This document shows positions 16,878-24,250 of a stretch of 30,322 nt of DNA, in pieces. This DNA is from an uncultured Prevotella sp. (GTDB lineage Bacteria; Bacteroidota; Bacteroidia; Bacteroidales; Bacteroidaceae). Where the stretch lies: assembly GCA_946998205.1 (NCBI GenBank), contig CAMPYJ010000031.1:1-30322 (forward strand), given 5' to 3'. Position numbers and translations under genes: made by a program. The notes below the pieces were generated by a model. The model was not told the origin of the DNA and searched no databases. It saw only the letters and a list, made by a program, of their open reading frames with translations. Every line of letters begins with the position of its first letter. Within the stretch, counting starts at the first letter, position 1.

Positions 16878-17804
16878 ATGACTAAACTTTGGATATCACT
16901 CTTTTGTATTTTGCTCCTTGCAGCTTGTGGTGGCAGACAACCAAACGAAGTTGCCACTCGCAGCATGTATTACTGGCGCACCACTTTCCGACTTGATTCT
17001 TCCGAGCGTGTCTTCCTTCGCATGCACCATGTGAAAAAACTCTACGTCAGATACTTCGACGTGACACCAGACGACGAGATGCACCCCATGCCCAATGCCA
17101 CAATCGCCTTTGCCGACACCCTGCCGCAAGGTGTGGAGATTGTGCCAGTGGTGTTTATCGTCAATCGTTTCCAAGCGGGAAGCATTGATGACATAGCCGA
17201 CCAAGTGTTTCGCCGTATTCTACAGATGAACGAAACGCACGACATCAAGGGCATCAGGGAAATCCAGATAGACTGCGACTGGACTATGAGCACGCAGAAA
17301 CGCTATTTCAGTATGCTCCGACGTATGCGCGATATCTGCCATGAGCATAGGTTGACACTGTCGGCTACCATCCGTCTGCACCAGTTGTCGCTCGAAGTTC
17401 CACCTGTGGACAAGGGTACCCTGATGATGTACAACACCGGCGATTTCACCCAACTCTCTGTCCACAAGCCCATTCTCGACATGAAAGACGTGAGACCTTA
17501 TCTGCACAGTCTGCCCCGATACAAATTGCCTCTCAACGTTGCTTACCCGCTATTCACATGGCGCGTGCTGTTCCGCGATGGCAAATATGTGGGCATTATG
17601 CATGGTGATGACGATTTTCCCATATTGCAGGGCGACAGCGTAGCCACGCGCCAGCCGGAACTTGACGACATCATGGCGGCCCGGCGGGCTGTGGACAGTC
17701 TGCGCCCGGATGCCAACAGTGAGGTGATACTCTATCATCTCAACAACAAGAATATCAACCGTTTTACTCCCAACGACTATGAAAATATCTATCAGCAGCA
17801 TTAA
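16878..17804 (+). CDS. Exported lipoprotein of unknown function
   Basis: The 308-residue product has a clear lipoprotein signal ending in lipobox LAAC (Cys17). The body has alternating hydrophobic strands and helices reminiscent of a TIM barrel: LYVRYFDVT, VEIVPVVFIVN, EIQIDCDW, LSATIRLHQL, MMYNTGDF and LPLNVAYPLFTW fit successive core strands. The QIDCDW and RLHQ motifs could be functional, but I do not assign an activity. I have an impression of similar unnamed Bacteroidetes lipoproteins but cannot name the family. A weak purine-rich sequence (CGGAG) precedes the ATG. The gene overlaps the next one by 26 bases, so the two are co-translated and probably act together at the envelope. The insertion element 21 bases upstream may affect its expression. 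Confidence 0.8.
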   Translation: MTKLWISLFCILLLAACGGRQPNEVATRSMYYWRTTFRLDSSERVFLRMHHVKKLYVRYFDVTPDDEMHPMPNATIAFADTLPQGVEIVPVVFIVNRFQAGSIDDIADQVFRRILQMNETHDIKGIREIQIDCDWTMSTQKRYFSMLRRMRDICHEHRLTLSATIRLHQLSLEVPPVDKGTLMMYNTGDFTQLSVHKPILDMKDVRPYLHSLPRYKLPLNVAYPLFTWRVLFRDGKYVGIMHGDDDFPILQGDSVATRQPELDDIMAARRAVDSLRPDANSEVILYHLNNKNINRFTPNDYENIYQQH

Positions 17805-20061
17805 TTTTCGGACAGGATTAGTTACCCTGATTCTGTCTCTGATGCCCTGTCTCGGCGCGATGGCATGCGCATTTGAGGGGCCTACTCACAACTATTACCT
17901 TTTCAGCGTGTTTCATCGCAGCTTGATGGGAGATCGTTTCGCAACCGAGACCGAGGTGTTTTGGAACAAATATGTCGGCAACGATCCCCGTTTTTCTTCC
18001 TATCGGTGGAGCCGGGAGGTGGTAATGGATGTGGCCAAGCGCAGGGGAGACACCGAGATGATGGGCTACCTGAGGTTGCTCAATTCCTACATCGATGCCT
18101 CTGTCTTTTACGACGCTTGGGAATATCCGTCGAAGGAGAAAATTGCCCAGAGCCAGGCCACCATGCGAGAACTTCAGGCAGAGGCCCGAAAATACAAGGG
18201 AAGAAGGTTTCGAGCGCAATATATGCTGATGGTGATGCGCACGCATTTCGCCCTGAAACAATATCGCGAGGCCATGAACTGTTGGATGCGGCAGGGGCAA
18301 AAACTGCCACAAAGCGTCTACCGAGACCTGATGCAAAACCTCTATGCGGGTTGTCTCCTGCGCCTTGGTCAACGTCGTGAGGCTGTGGAAATCTATGCTG
18401 CGCAGGAAGACTTTGCAAGTTTGCAATACAGCGTGCGCAACTATCGCAACCTTGCCGGTATCAGCAAGGTGTTTGCCGAAAATCCCAATTCGCCCACGTT
18501 GCTCTATCTTGTGCAGGACTTTGTGAACAACTTGCAGGAAACGCAGGATGTCTATGCCAACGAATGGCTCTCGAAAGAAGTTTATCCGGAGGATTCCGAC
18601 AAGGTGAACTGGATTAGGGAGATAGGTGCACAGCCCATCTATAAGCCCGAAGCTCGGCAGTTTATCGATTTTGCCCGTAGGGTGGTGGCCAGTGGAAAGA
18701 GCCGTACGCCCTGCCTGTGGATGTCGGCCATAGGTTGTCTGGAGCACCAAATGGGCGACTATCAACAGGCTAAAATCGACCTCGCCAAAGCGCTCACCCT
18801 CAACGGAACGCCCCGCATGAAGGACAATGCGCGCGCCATCTTCGCGGCCAACTCGGTGTTTGTGGAGCCGATGAAAAGGAAGTATCGCCAATGGATGGCG
18901 GCCGAATTGCAGTGGCTCGATGCCAAGTCGAAGCTGGATATAACCGACAGTGTGCTGACCGACGACCATTATCGTGACGTGAAAGAACGCATCGTGTACA
19001 ACGGATTGGTGCCCCGCTATTTCAAATCGGGCGACCGCACGATGGCCATGGCGATGCTTTGCATGATGGATAACGAGTCCAATCACATTGGGGGTATGCC
19101 CAACTGGCGACATCCTGACTTCAAGGCTGCCGACAAGCCATGGAACTCAGACTATTTGGGCGAGTATTTCGAGGCTCTCGACAGCGTTAATGTGGAGCAG
19201 CTCAAGCATTACGCCCGTTTCCTCAGCAAGAAGCCCAAGGATGCTTTGCAACGCTATGTGTGGGGTAAATGCTATCGCGATGCCGATTATTACAACGACC
19301 TGATCGGCACCAAACTCATGGCACGAGGGATGTTTGCCGAGGCTATTCCCTATCTTGAAAAGGTGAGTATGGCCTTTCTCAATACCCAGAACATCGTGCC
19401 TTATGTCCGTCATCGCAGCTATGAGACGGAGCGGTGGCTGACCAAACAGAAAGTGGGGGACGAGTTTGAGGGTTACATGCCCCTGCTTACCACAAACCGG
19501 AAAGTAGAGTTTTGCCGTCGTATTCTTGCTGCGCAGCATCTCTATCGCAACATGCGGCCATCGGAGCAGCGTCTCGAAAAGGCCTACGAACTGGCCTCGC
19601 TCTATTATCAGGCCAGTTATTTGGGCGACTGCTGGTGGCTCACGCAGTATGGCCTCAGCTCTGCGCAAGACAGCACTAAGACGGGCAACATGGACTTCGT
19701 GGGCCATGCCATCAACCTGTTGGAAGAGAGTGCGCGCTCGACAGACTTCTCGTTGAAGCAGAAAAGCCTTTACGCCCTGGCTTTTATCCCGCAGGATTCG
19801 TGGTATGAGAAAGGGTGGGACGGCACCATCGGGGTATATCACGACCTTAGCAACCCTTCCGTGCGTCCTGCTTCGCGACAATACCGAGCCATGATGCGAC
19901 TTGCGGAATTTGCACACGACAATGCCGAGCGCATCGCCCCATACATCTCCCGTTGTGAGGAACTCAAAGCTTTCGAGAGAACCAGACTGACGACACCCTT
20001 CGCATTTCTCTCCTACGATGGTTGTTTCTTAGAAGAATTTACTTACCCCCTACTGAATTAA
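17779..20061 (+). CDS. Large exported protein, TPR-like, unknown function
   Basis: The 760-residue product starts with a signal peptide (hydrophobic run LVTLILSLMPCLGAMA) and a Cys after MA, so either plain export or lipidation is possible. The rest is almost all helical with repeated 30-40-residue units containing Tyr, Ala and Leu (for example AIPYLEKV and DYQQAKIDLAKALTL), suggesting TPR or similar solenoid repeats for protein contacts. No enzymatic motif is seen. It overlaps the upstream lipoprotein gene by 26 bases in another frame, implying tight co-expression. The stop codon TAA (20059-20061) lies within the TTAA duplicated by the adjoining repeat insertion, so the protein end is unchanged. 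Function is unknown. Confidence 0.8.
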   Translation: MKISISSINFRTGLVTLILSLMPCLGAMACAFEGPTHNYYLFSVFHRSLMGDRFATETEVFWNKYVGNDPRFSSYRWSREVVMDVAKRRGDTEMMGYLRLLNSYIDASVFYDAWEYPSKEKIAQSQATMRELQAEARKYKGRRFRAQYMLMVMRTHFALKQYREAMNCWMRQGQKLPQSVYRDLMQNLYAGCLLRLGQRREAVEIYAAQEDFASLQYSVRNYRNLAGISKVFAENPNSPTLLYLVQDFVNNLQETQDVYANEWLSKEVYPEDSDKVNWIREIGAQPIYKPEARQFIDFARRVVASGKSRTPCLWMSAIGCLEHQMGDYQQAKIDLAKALTLNGTPRMKDNARAIFAANSVFVEPMKRKYRQWMAAELQWLDAKSKLDITDSVLTDDHYRDVKERIVYNGLVPRYFKSGDRTMAMAMLCMMDNESNHIGGMPNWRHPDFKAADKPWNSDYLGEYFEALDSVNVEQLKHYARFLSKKPKDALQRYVWGKCYRDADYYNDLIGTKLMARGMFAEAIPYLEKVSMAFLNTQNIVPYVRHRSYETERWLTKQKVGDEFEGYMPLLTTNRKVEFCRRILAAQHLYRNMRPSEQRLEKAYELASLYYQASYLGDCWWLTQYGLSSAQDSTKTGNMDFVGHAINLLEESARSTDFSLKQKSLYALAFIPQDSWYEKGWDGTIGVYHDLSNPSVRPASRQYRAMMRLAEFAHDNAERIAPYISRCEELKAFERTRLTTPFAFLSYDGCFLEEFTYPLLN

Positions 20062-20190
20062 GGCTGGTTCTATAAATTAGCTTTGTTAGGTTTTGAGCTT
20101 ATTTTTGAACCAAAAAGAAGCCAAAAGATAACAAAACGTATTTCATAAAGATTTAATGACTATATGCGGTGGTAATTTATAGAACCAGCC
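20062..20190 (-). mobile_element. Short internally deleted MITE-like copy, abutting a stop codon
   Basis: The ends GGCTGGTTCTATAAATTA and TAATTTATAGAACCAGCC are perfect inverted repeats and match the family except for one G-to-T change (C-to-A in the other arm). The centre of about 90 bases is unlike the others and lacks the big palindrome. TTAA flanks both sides (20058-20061 and 20191-20194), read as the target duplication. The left TTAA contains the stop codon of the 760-residue protein. Orientation is reversed relative to 16664-16856. Confidence 0.82.
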
Positions 20191-20304
20191 TTAAGGATAA
20201 TCGGTGTCACCCATAGGGGCGAGATTTATTACGTTCTGAGACACATCCGGGCAATGGTGTGATGCTTCCGAAATTTATCTCCAGTCGTTGTTTGTAACTA
20301 TTCG

Positions 20305-20353
20305 AAAACACTCCACTCCCTCTCTCCTATAGGAGGGTGGAGTGGAGTGTTTT
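20305..20353 (-). terminator. Intrinsic terminator of the BspA-like pseudogene
   Basis: A perfect 15-bp stem AAAACACTCCACTCC/GGAGTGGAGTGTTTT encloses a loop that itself folds (CTCCTATAGGAG). It starts 20 bases after the TAG of the BspA-like pseudogene on the minus strand and could also stop plus-strand transcripts. Confidence 0.85.
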
Positions 20354-20373
20354 GTTAGGTTGGGATAGAACTT

Positions 20374-21332
20374 CTATTTCTGAATATATTTCTTTCCGTT
20401 CTTAATGACGATACCTTTGTAGCTCTCGTTCACATGACGGCCGCTGAGGTCGTATGCTTTGCCATCGCCAGCCTGGTTGTTAGTCTTCAATGGTCAATAC
20501 CTGTGGTCTTGCTTGTGAAGTAACCCGTGGTGGGGTTAGCCATCTCAATGCCCGTTTTGTTTGCGTTGTACGAAGTGTTGGTACCTTTCAGCTGCGTACA
20601 GTTATTAAAGGGCGGTTCTATAAATTACCGCCGTAAAGTTTTTTGTATGTTGGATAGTTTACGTTTTGTCATCTTGCGGTCTCTTTTTTGGTTCAATTTG
20701 TTTGTTCGTTCAGTCGTATAGCCCGCTATACTCCTTCACTCACAAACAAATTGACCACAAAAACAGCCTCGCAATCTGACAAAGCTAATTTATAGAACCG
20801 CCCTAAACATATCAAATCCATCTTTGTAACCAGCATTCCAGTCATTGTTGCAGAAAATAGTGATCAGGGAAGTGCAGTCAGAAAACATTCTACTCAAGTC
20901 GATGACGTTTGAAGTATTGAATTTGCTCAGGTCGAGCGATGTCAATGCCTCGCATCCCGAGAACATGCCGCCCATGTCGGTGACGTTTTCGGAGTTAAGG
21001 TTTCGTATGCCTTTGATGTCCTGCAAACTGATGCAATATGAGAACCAGGAGCGGGTGCTGGTTGGTCGGAACCTGAAAAAGGAGGTGTCGAACACGGCGT
21101 GCTTGATTTTTGTCTGGAGTTCATTATAATTACCTGCCCAAGCGGGAGGTTCTCCAGGTTTGGGCATGTCGTAGATGCGTTCATAATTCTGATGGGTGGC
21201 ACGCTGATTGTCAAAATAGAAAGTGAGCGTAGAGTCGGATGTTAATACGGCATAAGCCTCTTGTGCTGCCACTGGAAGACTACCCGTGACCGCCAAAAGA
21301 GCAACGAGGAGTGAAAGTAGATAATTTCTCAT
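20374..21332 (-). pseudogene. BspA-like (DUF285) leucine-rich surface protein, interrupted by insertion and frameshift
   Basis: The N-terminal part (21332 down to 20804) encodes a signal peptide and DUF285 repeats of the type NVTDMGGMFSGCEALTSLDL, the BspA family of surface adhesins. At residue ...DGFDMF the reading runs into a MITE-like repeat (20610-20803) and stops four codons later. Beyond the repeat the same frame resumes as NNCTQLKGTNTSYNANKTGI and reaches a second lesion: TGA near 20480. A one-base frame change then restores YDLSGRHVNESYKGIVIKNG and the natural TAG at 20374-20376. That C-terminus resembles those of Prevotella surface proteins. With the repeat and one TAAA copy removed, the frame reads straight through (MF-NNC). 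About 255 codons would remain, so the original may have been a short member. Confidence 0.88.
20610..20803 (+). mobile_element. Complete MITE-like repeat, 194 bp, inserted in the BspA-like gene
   Basis: Ends GGGCGGTTCTATAAATTA and TAATTTATAGAACCGCCC are perfect inverted repeats. The direct repeat TAAA flanks it at 20606-20609 and 20804-20807. The sequence is nearly identical to 16664-16856. Its terminal repeat carries TAA and TAG in two frames, which truncates the host protein. No open frame inside could encode a transposase. Confidence 0.93.
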
Positions 21333-21576
21333 GATGATGGTTTTTAGAACCGCCCTAAAAAGAACACTCGACTATGACACCATAGGAGGACTGTTCGGTG
21401 ACATGTATCTCGGAGTTCACGAACTGACGGAGGTTGAAAAGATATGGGCAATCATAATAGAGGTGGTAGCCGTCGTTTCAGAACTCATTGGTGCTGACTC
21501 CGATGAACTGACCATCCAAATTATTGAAAATGACAAGAGATTGGCTGCACTTAGAGAGTATGCTCAAACTGCTTGA
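21331..21576 (+). CDS. Short open frame, perhaps a gene remnant, not recognised
   Basis: An 81-codon frame begins inside the start region of the BspA-like gene on the opposite strand, crosses a repeat remnant and continues as GLFGDMYLGVHELTEVEKIW and a hydrophobic-then-acidic stretch. The part after about codon 10 has a protein-like amino-acid mix and could be the C-terminus of a truncated gene whose front was lost at the repeat remnant. No family is recognised. The apparent start is probably accidental. Confidence 0.22.
   Translation: MMMVFRTALKRTLDYDTIGGLFGDMYLGVHELTEVEKIWAIIIEVVAVVSELIGADSDELTIQIIENDKRLAALREYAQTA
21344..21355. repeat. Remnant end of the MITE-like repeat
   Basis: TTAGAACCGCCC repeats the last part of the terminal inverted repeat, followed by TAAA. 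The remaining element is absent on the left. It lies 12 bases upstream of the start of the BspA-like pseudogene and may mark a deletion or imprecise excision. Confidence 0.5.
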
Positions 21577-22047
21577 ATTCTAAATCCGAAACTTGAGTTA
21601 AATAATATGACAAAAAAACGGCATTCCGCTTTTCATGAAATAGAAAAAACGAGCGAGAAAAACAAGCAAGGCGACCGTGTTCGGAACGCTCAACACGCCC
21701 ATGCCACCGTCATGGCATTGAGTTAACGCCGCAACATGTAGCACTTTGGCAGTCTGCTGGCATGCCTTTGCCCCCCTACAACATTGCATTTGCACGACAA
21801 AAGGGCTGTTATTCGACTGAAGAATCAACGGAAAAAGGATGGTAGAAATCGCTTTTTTCGCATAACTCGTTGACATAGTGAATGATAAGAATCCGCCAAA
21901 TGCTTGCGATATTTGCGGGCAACCAAGGATGTCATGAATTTGGCGAGAATTATGAAAGGACTGTTGTAAAGAAAACGGAGAGACCGTCTCGCCTTGTTCA
22001 TGCTAAGATATGGGGAAACAGCAACTCGACACAGCTCTTTCGTTTAA
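21577..22047. other. Degraded intergenic DNA, no gene recognised
   Basis: Open frames in this stretch are short and lack family signatures. The minus-strand frame at 21598-21876 reads as low-complexity translation. Small dyads occur, such as GAGAC-c-GTCTC near 21983. The region lies between a repeat remnant and an integrase remnant and is best seen as decayed accessory DNA. Confidence 0.45.
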
Positions 22048-22082
22048 GGGCGGTTTTATAAATCACCCCGTAAAGTTTTTTA
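22048..22082 (+). repeat. Truncated left end of the MITE-like repeat
   Basis: GGGCGGTTTTATAAATCACC, then CCGTAAAGTTTTTT, follows the element's left end with a few substitutions, then departs from it. The sequence beyond is an integrase gene fragment. TTAA precedes it at 22044-22047. Confidence 0.75.
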
Positions 22083-22085
22083 TAG

Positions 22086-22352
22086 CCCCGACTTATCTTC
22101 AACCTACCTTCATATGAGAGTTGCAGCAAATCTGTTAAACGAGGGGTAAAACGTGCAGGTATCAACAAACACATTAGTTGGCATTGTGCTCGCCACAGCT
22201 TTGCTGTGAACATCCTCAACAACGGGGCTAACATCAAGATCGTTGCAAGTCTTTTAGGGCATAGCGGATTAAAGCACACATAGAAATACACTCTGGCGGT
22301 GGACAAGTTGAAAAATGAGACGATAAATAGTTTGCCGGAATTGAACCTTTAA
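22086..22352 (+). pseudogene. Tyrosine recombinase (integrase) C-terminal remnant
   Basis: The fragment encodes the catalytic C-terminus of a Bacteroidetes phage-type integrase: HCARHSFAVNILNNGANIK contains the His-x-x-Arg pair, followed by ASLLGHSGLKHT and KYTLAVDKLK with the nucleophilic Tyr. It is broken in at least two places. A frame change near 22146 separates MRVAANLLNEG from KRAGINKHISW, and an in-frame TAG sits between KHT and KYT where relatives have a Glu codon. The N-terminal domains are missing and a truncated repeat element occupies that position. The last codon is TAA at 22350-22352. The gene is inactive. It suggests that the island downstream arrived on, or was rearranged by, an integrase-bearing element. 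Confidence 0.85.
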
Positions 22353-22410
22353 GATGAAAAATGAATTGAAAAACATTTTTTTGATTGAGGAAGACTGTTT
22401 TTTGCTTGAA

Positions 22411-22424
22411 AAAGCATGTGCTTT
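22411..22424. promoter_or_regulatory. Candidate operator upstream of the XRE regulator
   Basis: AAAGCA-tg-TGCTTT is a perfect 6-bp inverted repeat with a 2-base spacer, 45 bases before the XRE start codon. Small XRE regulators often bind such dyads in their own promoters. A near-consensus -7 box (TAACTTTA) follows near 22438-22445. This is positional inference. Confidence 0.35.
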
Positions 22425-22468
22425 AAGAAATAATGAATAACTTTATGGCGTAATCAAGTTACATAAGC

Positions 22469-22678
22469 ATGGAACGGAAGAAAATCAATCGCCTAAAGGT
22501 GGTACTTGCCGAAAAAGGTATGACAAATAAACAACTGGCAGAAATCCTTGACAAAGACCCTGCCGTTATATCCAAGTGGGTAACCAATGTTGCCCAGCCC
22601 AATGTTGAAATGTTCATCCAGCTGGCAAAGATATTGGGAGTGAGAGTTGATGATTTGTTGTGGACAGACGAATTATAA
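22469..22678 (+). CDS. Small XRE/Cro-type DNA-binding regulator (controller-like)
   Basis: The 69-residue protein is a single helix-turn-helix domain: KGMTNKQLAEILDKDPAVIS covers helices 2 and 3 at about residues 16-35, followed by KWVTNVAQPN and a final dimer helix ending VDDLLW. Size and placement directly before methyltransferase-related sequence resemble control proteins of restriction-modification systems and the small XRE proteins often found beside such loci in Bacteroidetes. It is complete. The next open frame begins 23 bases after its stop. An inverted repeat lies 45 bases upstream. Its target is unknown. Confidence 0.85.
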   Translation: MERKKINRLKVVLAEKGMTNKQLAEILDKDPAVISKWVTNVAQPNVEMFIQLAKILGVRVDDLLWTDEL

Positions 22679-22701
22679 TTGGCTATTGAAGAATTTGTAT
22701 T

Positions 22702-23604
22702 ATGGCAAGAAATACTGATAATATAAGTTTTATAGTACCTTTAACTATTTCCTCAAATAATAAGATGCAAATAATAAGAGATATTATTTGTCATATGGGA
22801 TATGTTTATTTTAGCCATTATGAGATACGACCTGCAAAATTATTTGAAGGTGTAGAACAACGATTGACAATATTTATTATTAGAAGAAACAATAATATAC
22901 GAATACAAAGTACTTCTATTAAAAGATGGCATTCTGATAATAGAAACCTTTTATTTAAATCAATATATTATTTCCCTTCATATAATAATGGTAGCATATG
23001 GAGAACCTCTTCAAATATAGAAGGTTCTATTTATAATAAATTTATCATACATAATACTGTTAGTTGTTATTTATCCTCTTTAAAAAATGAGAATACGAAA
23101 ATTAGTTATAGAACAGCAGGAATAAGATATTGGATAATATTCTTAAATAATGGCTTTAATACCTTATCATTAAGTAATAAAGATAATTATTTTAAGGATG
23201 ACAATATGGCTCATTTTTATATGGCTGCTTTAAACTCTAACCTATTTTGGTGGTATTATTCTCTGAATTTTGATATGTTTAATTTAAAAGATTATATGAT
23301 ATTCTCTTTTAGATTGACATATGATATTAACAAGTCATTAATAGAATTGTCATTATCCCTCGAGGAGGATATGAATAAAAAGAAGAACATATTAGTTGTC
23401 AATAGCAAAACAAGAGGAATTGTTGAATCGTATGTTTACAAGAAGAAACTTTCTAAACCCATCATTGACGAGATAGACAAAGTTCTTGCCCGTCATTACG
23501 GCTTCACCGAAGAAGAGTTGGATTTTATCATCAACTACGACATTAAATATCGTATGGGCGACGAATTAAAGCGAAGAATAACTAATACAAAGGAATATGA
23601 ATAA
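22702..23604 (+). CDS. C-terminal half of an Eco57I/type IIG-like N6-adenine methyltransferase (target-recognition part), N-terminus missing
   Basis: The 300-codon frame begins in what is normally the middle of the family. SFIVPLTISSNNKMQIIRDI and HYEIRPAKLFEGVEQRLTIF correspond to the end of the methyltransferase domain just after the catalytic NPPY motif, which is absent here. The middle (about residues 60-245) is the variable target-recognition region and is very A/T-rich. The end, KPIIDEIDKVLARHYGFTEE and LDFIINYDIKYRMG, is the conserved tail. Without the S-adenosylmethionine-binding and NPPY regions it cannot methylate alone. It may be a truncated pseudogene or a silent specificity donor. 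It overlaps the DUF4145 gene by 8 bases, so translation coupling survives. Translation from the present ATG is not established. Confidence 0.75.
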   Translation: MARNTDNISFIVPLTISSNNKMQIIRDIICHMGYVYFSHYEIRPAKLFEGVEQRLTIFIIRRNNNIRIQSTSIKRWHSDNRNLLFKSIYYFPSYNNGSIWRTSSNIEGSIYNKFIIHNTVSCYLSSLKNENTKISYRTAGIRYWIIFLNNGFNTLSLSNKDNYFKDDNMAHFYMAALNSNLFWWYYSLNFDMFNLKDYMIFSFRLTYDINKSLIELSLSLEEDMNKKKNILVVNSKTRGIVESYVYKKKLSKPIIDEIDKVLARHYGFTEEELDFIINYDIKYRMGDELKRRITNTKEYE

Positions 23605-24250
23605 GAAATATGTAACTCCGGCACGTGATAAGGACGCATTTACGTGTCCGCATTGTCATACGCTATCCTTAATGAAATTTAGTTGGCATAGACATGATGA
23701 AGATGTTCAATTTTTTGCTCAAAGAGTGGGATATCGTGAATATTTAAACCAACTTTTCATTGCAAGATGTGTGAACTGTGGAAAGAAGATAATCTGGATA
23801 AATGATGATTACATTTATCCAGACATCGTTGCAGAGGATCCTAACGTTGATATGCCAGAAAGCGTGAAGCAGCTATATAACGAAGCAGGAACCATTTACA
23901 ATAAATCACCAAGAGCAGCCTGTGCATTATTGCGATTGGCGATAGACAGATTATGCAACGAATTGGGAGAGACCGACAGAGATATAAACAAGAACATAGG
24001 ATCGCTTGTTAAGAAAGGACTGCCACAATCTGTCCAACAGGCATTAGATGTTGTACGTGTAGTTGGTAATAAGGCAGTTCACCCTGGTGTGATTTCGTTT
24101 GATGTTGATGATAAAGGAACCGCTACAATGCTTATGCGGCTTTTGAATATCATCACAGAGCGTATGATTACCGAACCAAAAGAGATAGAGTCCTTATACG
24201 AAGGACTCCCCGAAACAGTGAAAGAATTCATAACTAAAAGAGATAAGTAA
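23597..24250 (+). CDS. DUF4145 domain protein with zinc ribbon
   Basis: The 217-residue protein has an N-terminal zinc ribbon (Cys17-x2-Cys20 and Cys58-x2-Cys61) and a helical C-terminal domain. The latter contains the DUF4145 signature SPRAACALLRLAIDRLCNEL and NKAVHPG near residues 104-160. DUF4145 domains are common in restriction-modification and other defence loci, alone or fused to helicases or nucleases, but their activity is not established to my knowledge. The start overlaps the upstream frame by 8 bases, suggesting translational coupling. A DNA- or protein-contacting accessory role in the locus is inferred. Confidence 0.88.
   Translation: MNKKYVTPARDKDAFTCPHCHTLSLMKFSWHRHDEDVQFFAQRVGYREYLNQLFIARCVNCGKKIIWINDDYIYPDIVAEDPNVDMPESVKQLYNEAGTIYNKSPRAACALLRLAIDRLCNELGETDRDINKNIGSLVKKGLPQSVQQALDVVRVVGNKAVHPGVISFDVDDKGTATMLMRLLNIITERMITEPKEIESLYEGLPETVKEFITKRDK

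Noticed and set aside
17818..19113. 431-codon minus-strand open frame
   Set aside because: It lies wholly opposite the 760-residue exported protein, which has a signal peptide and coherent helical repeats. The minus frame is His/Arg/Val-rich with no fold signature, typical of an antisense shadow.
20527..20721. 64-codon plus-strand frame
   Set aside because: It straddles the border of the repeat element and the antisense of the BspA-like pseudogene; it is a chance frame.
21998..22306. 102-codon minus-strand frame
   Set aside because: It lies opposite the integrase remnant, whose plus-strand translation has the HxxR and LLGHS motifs.
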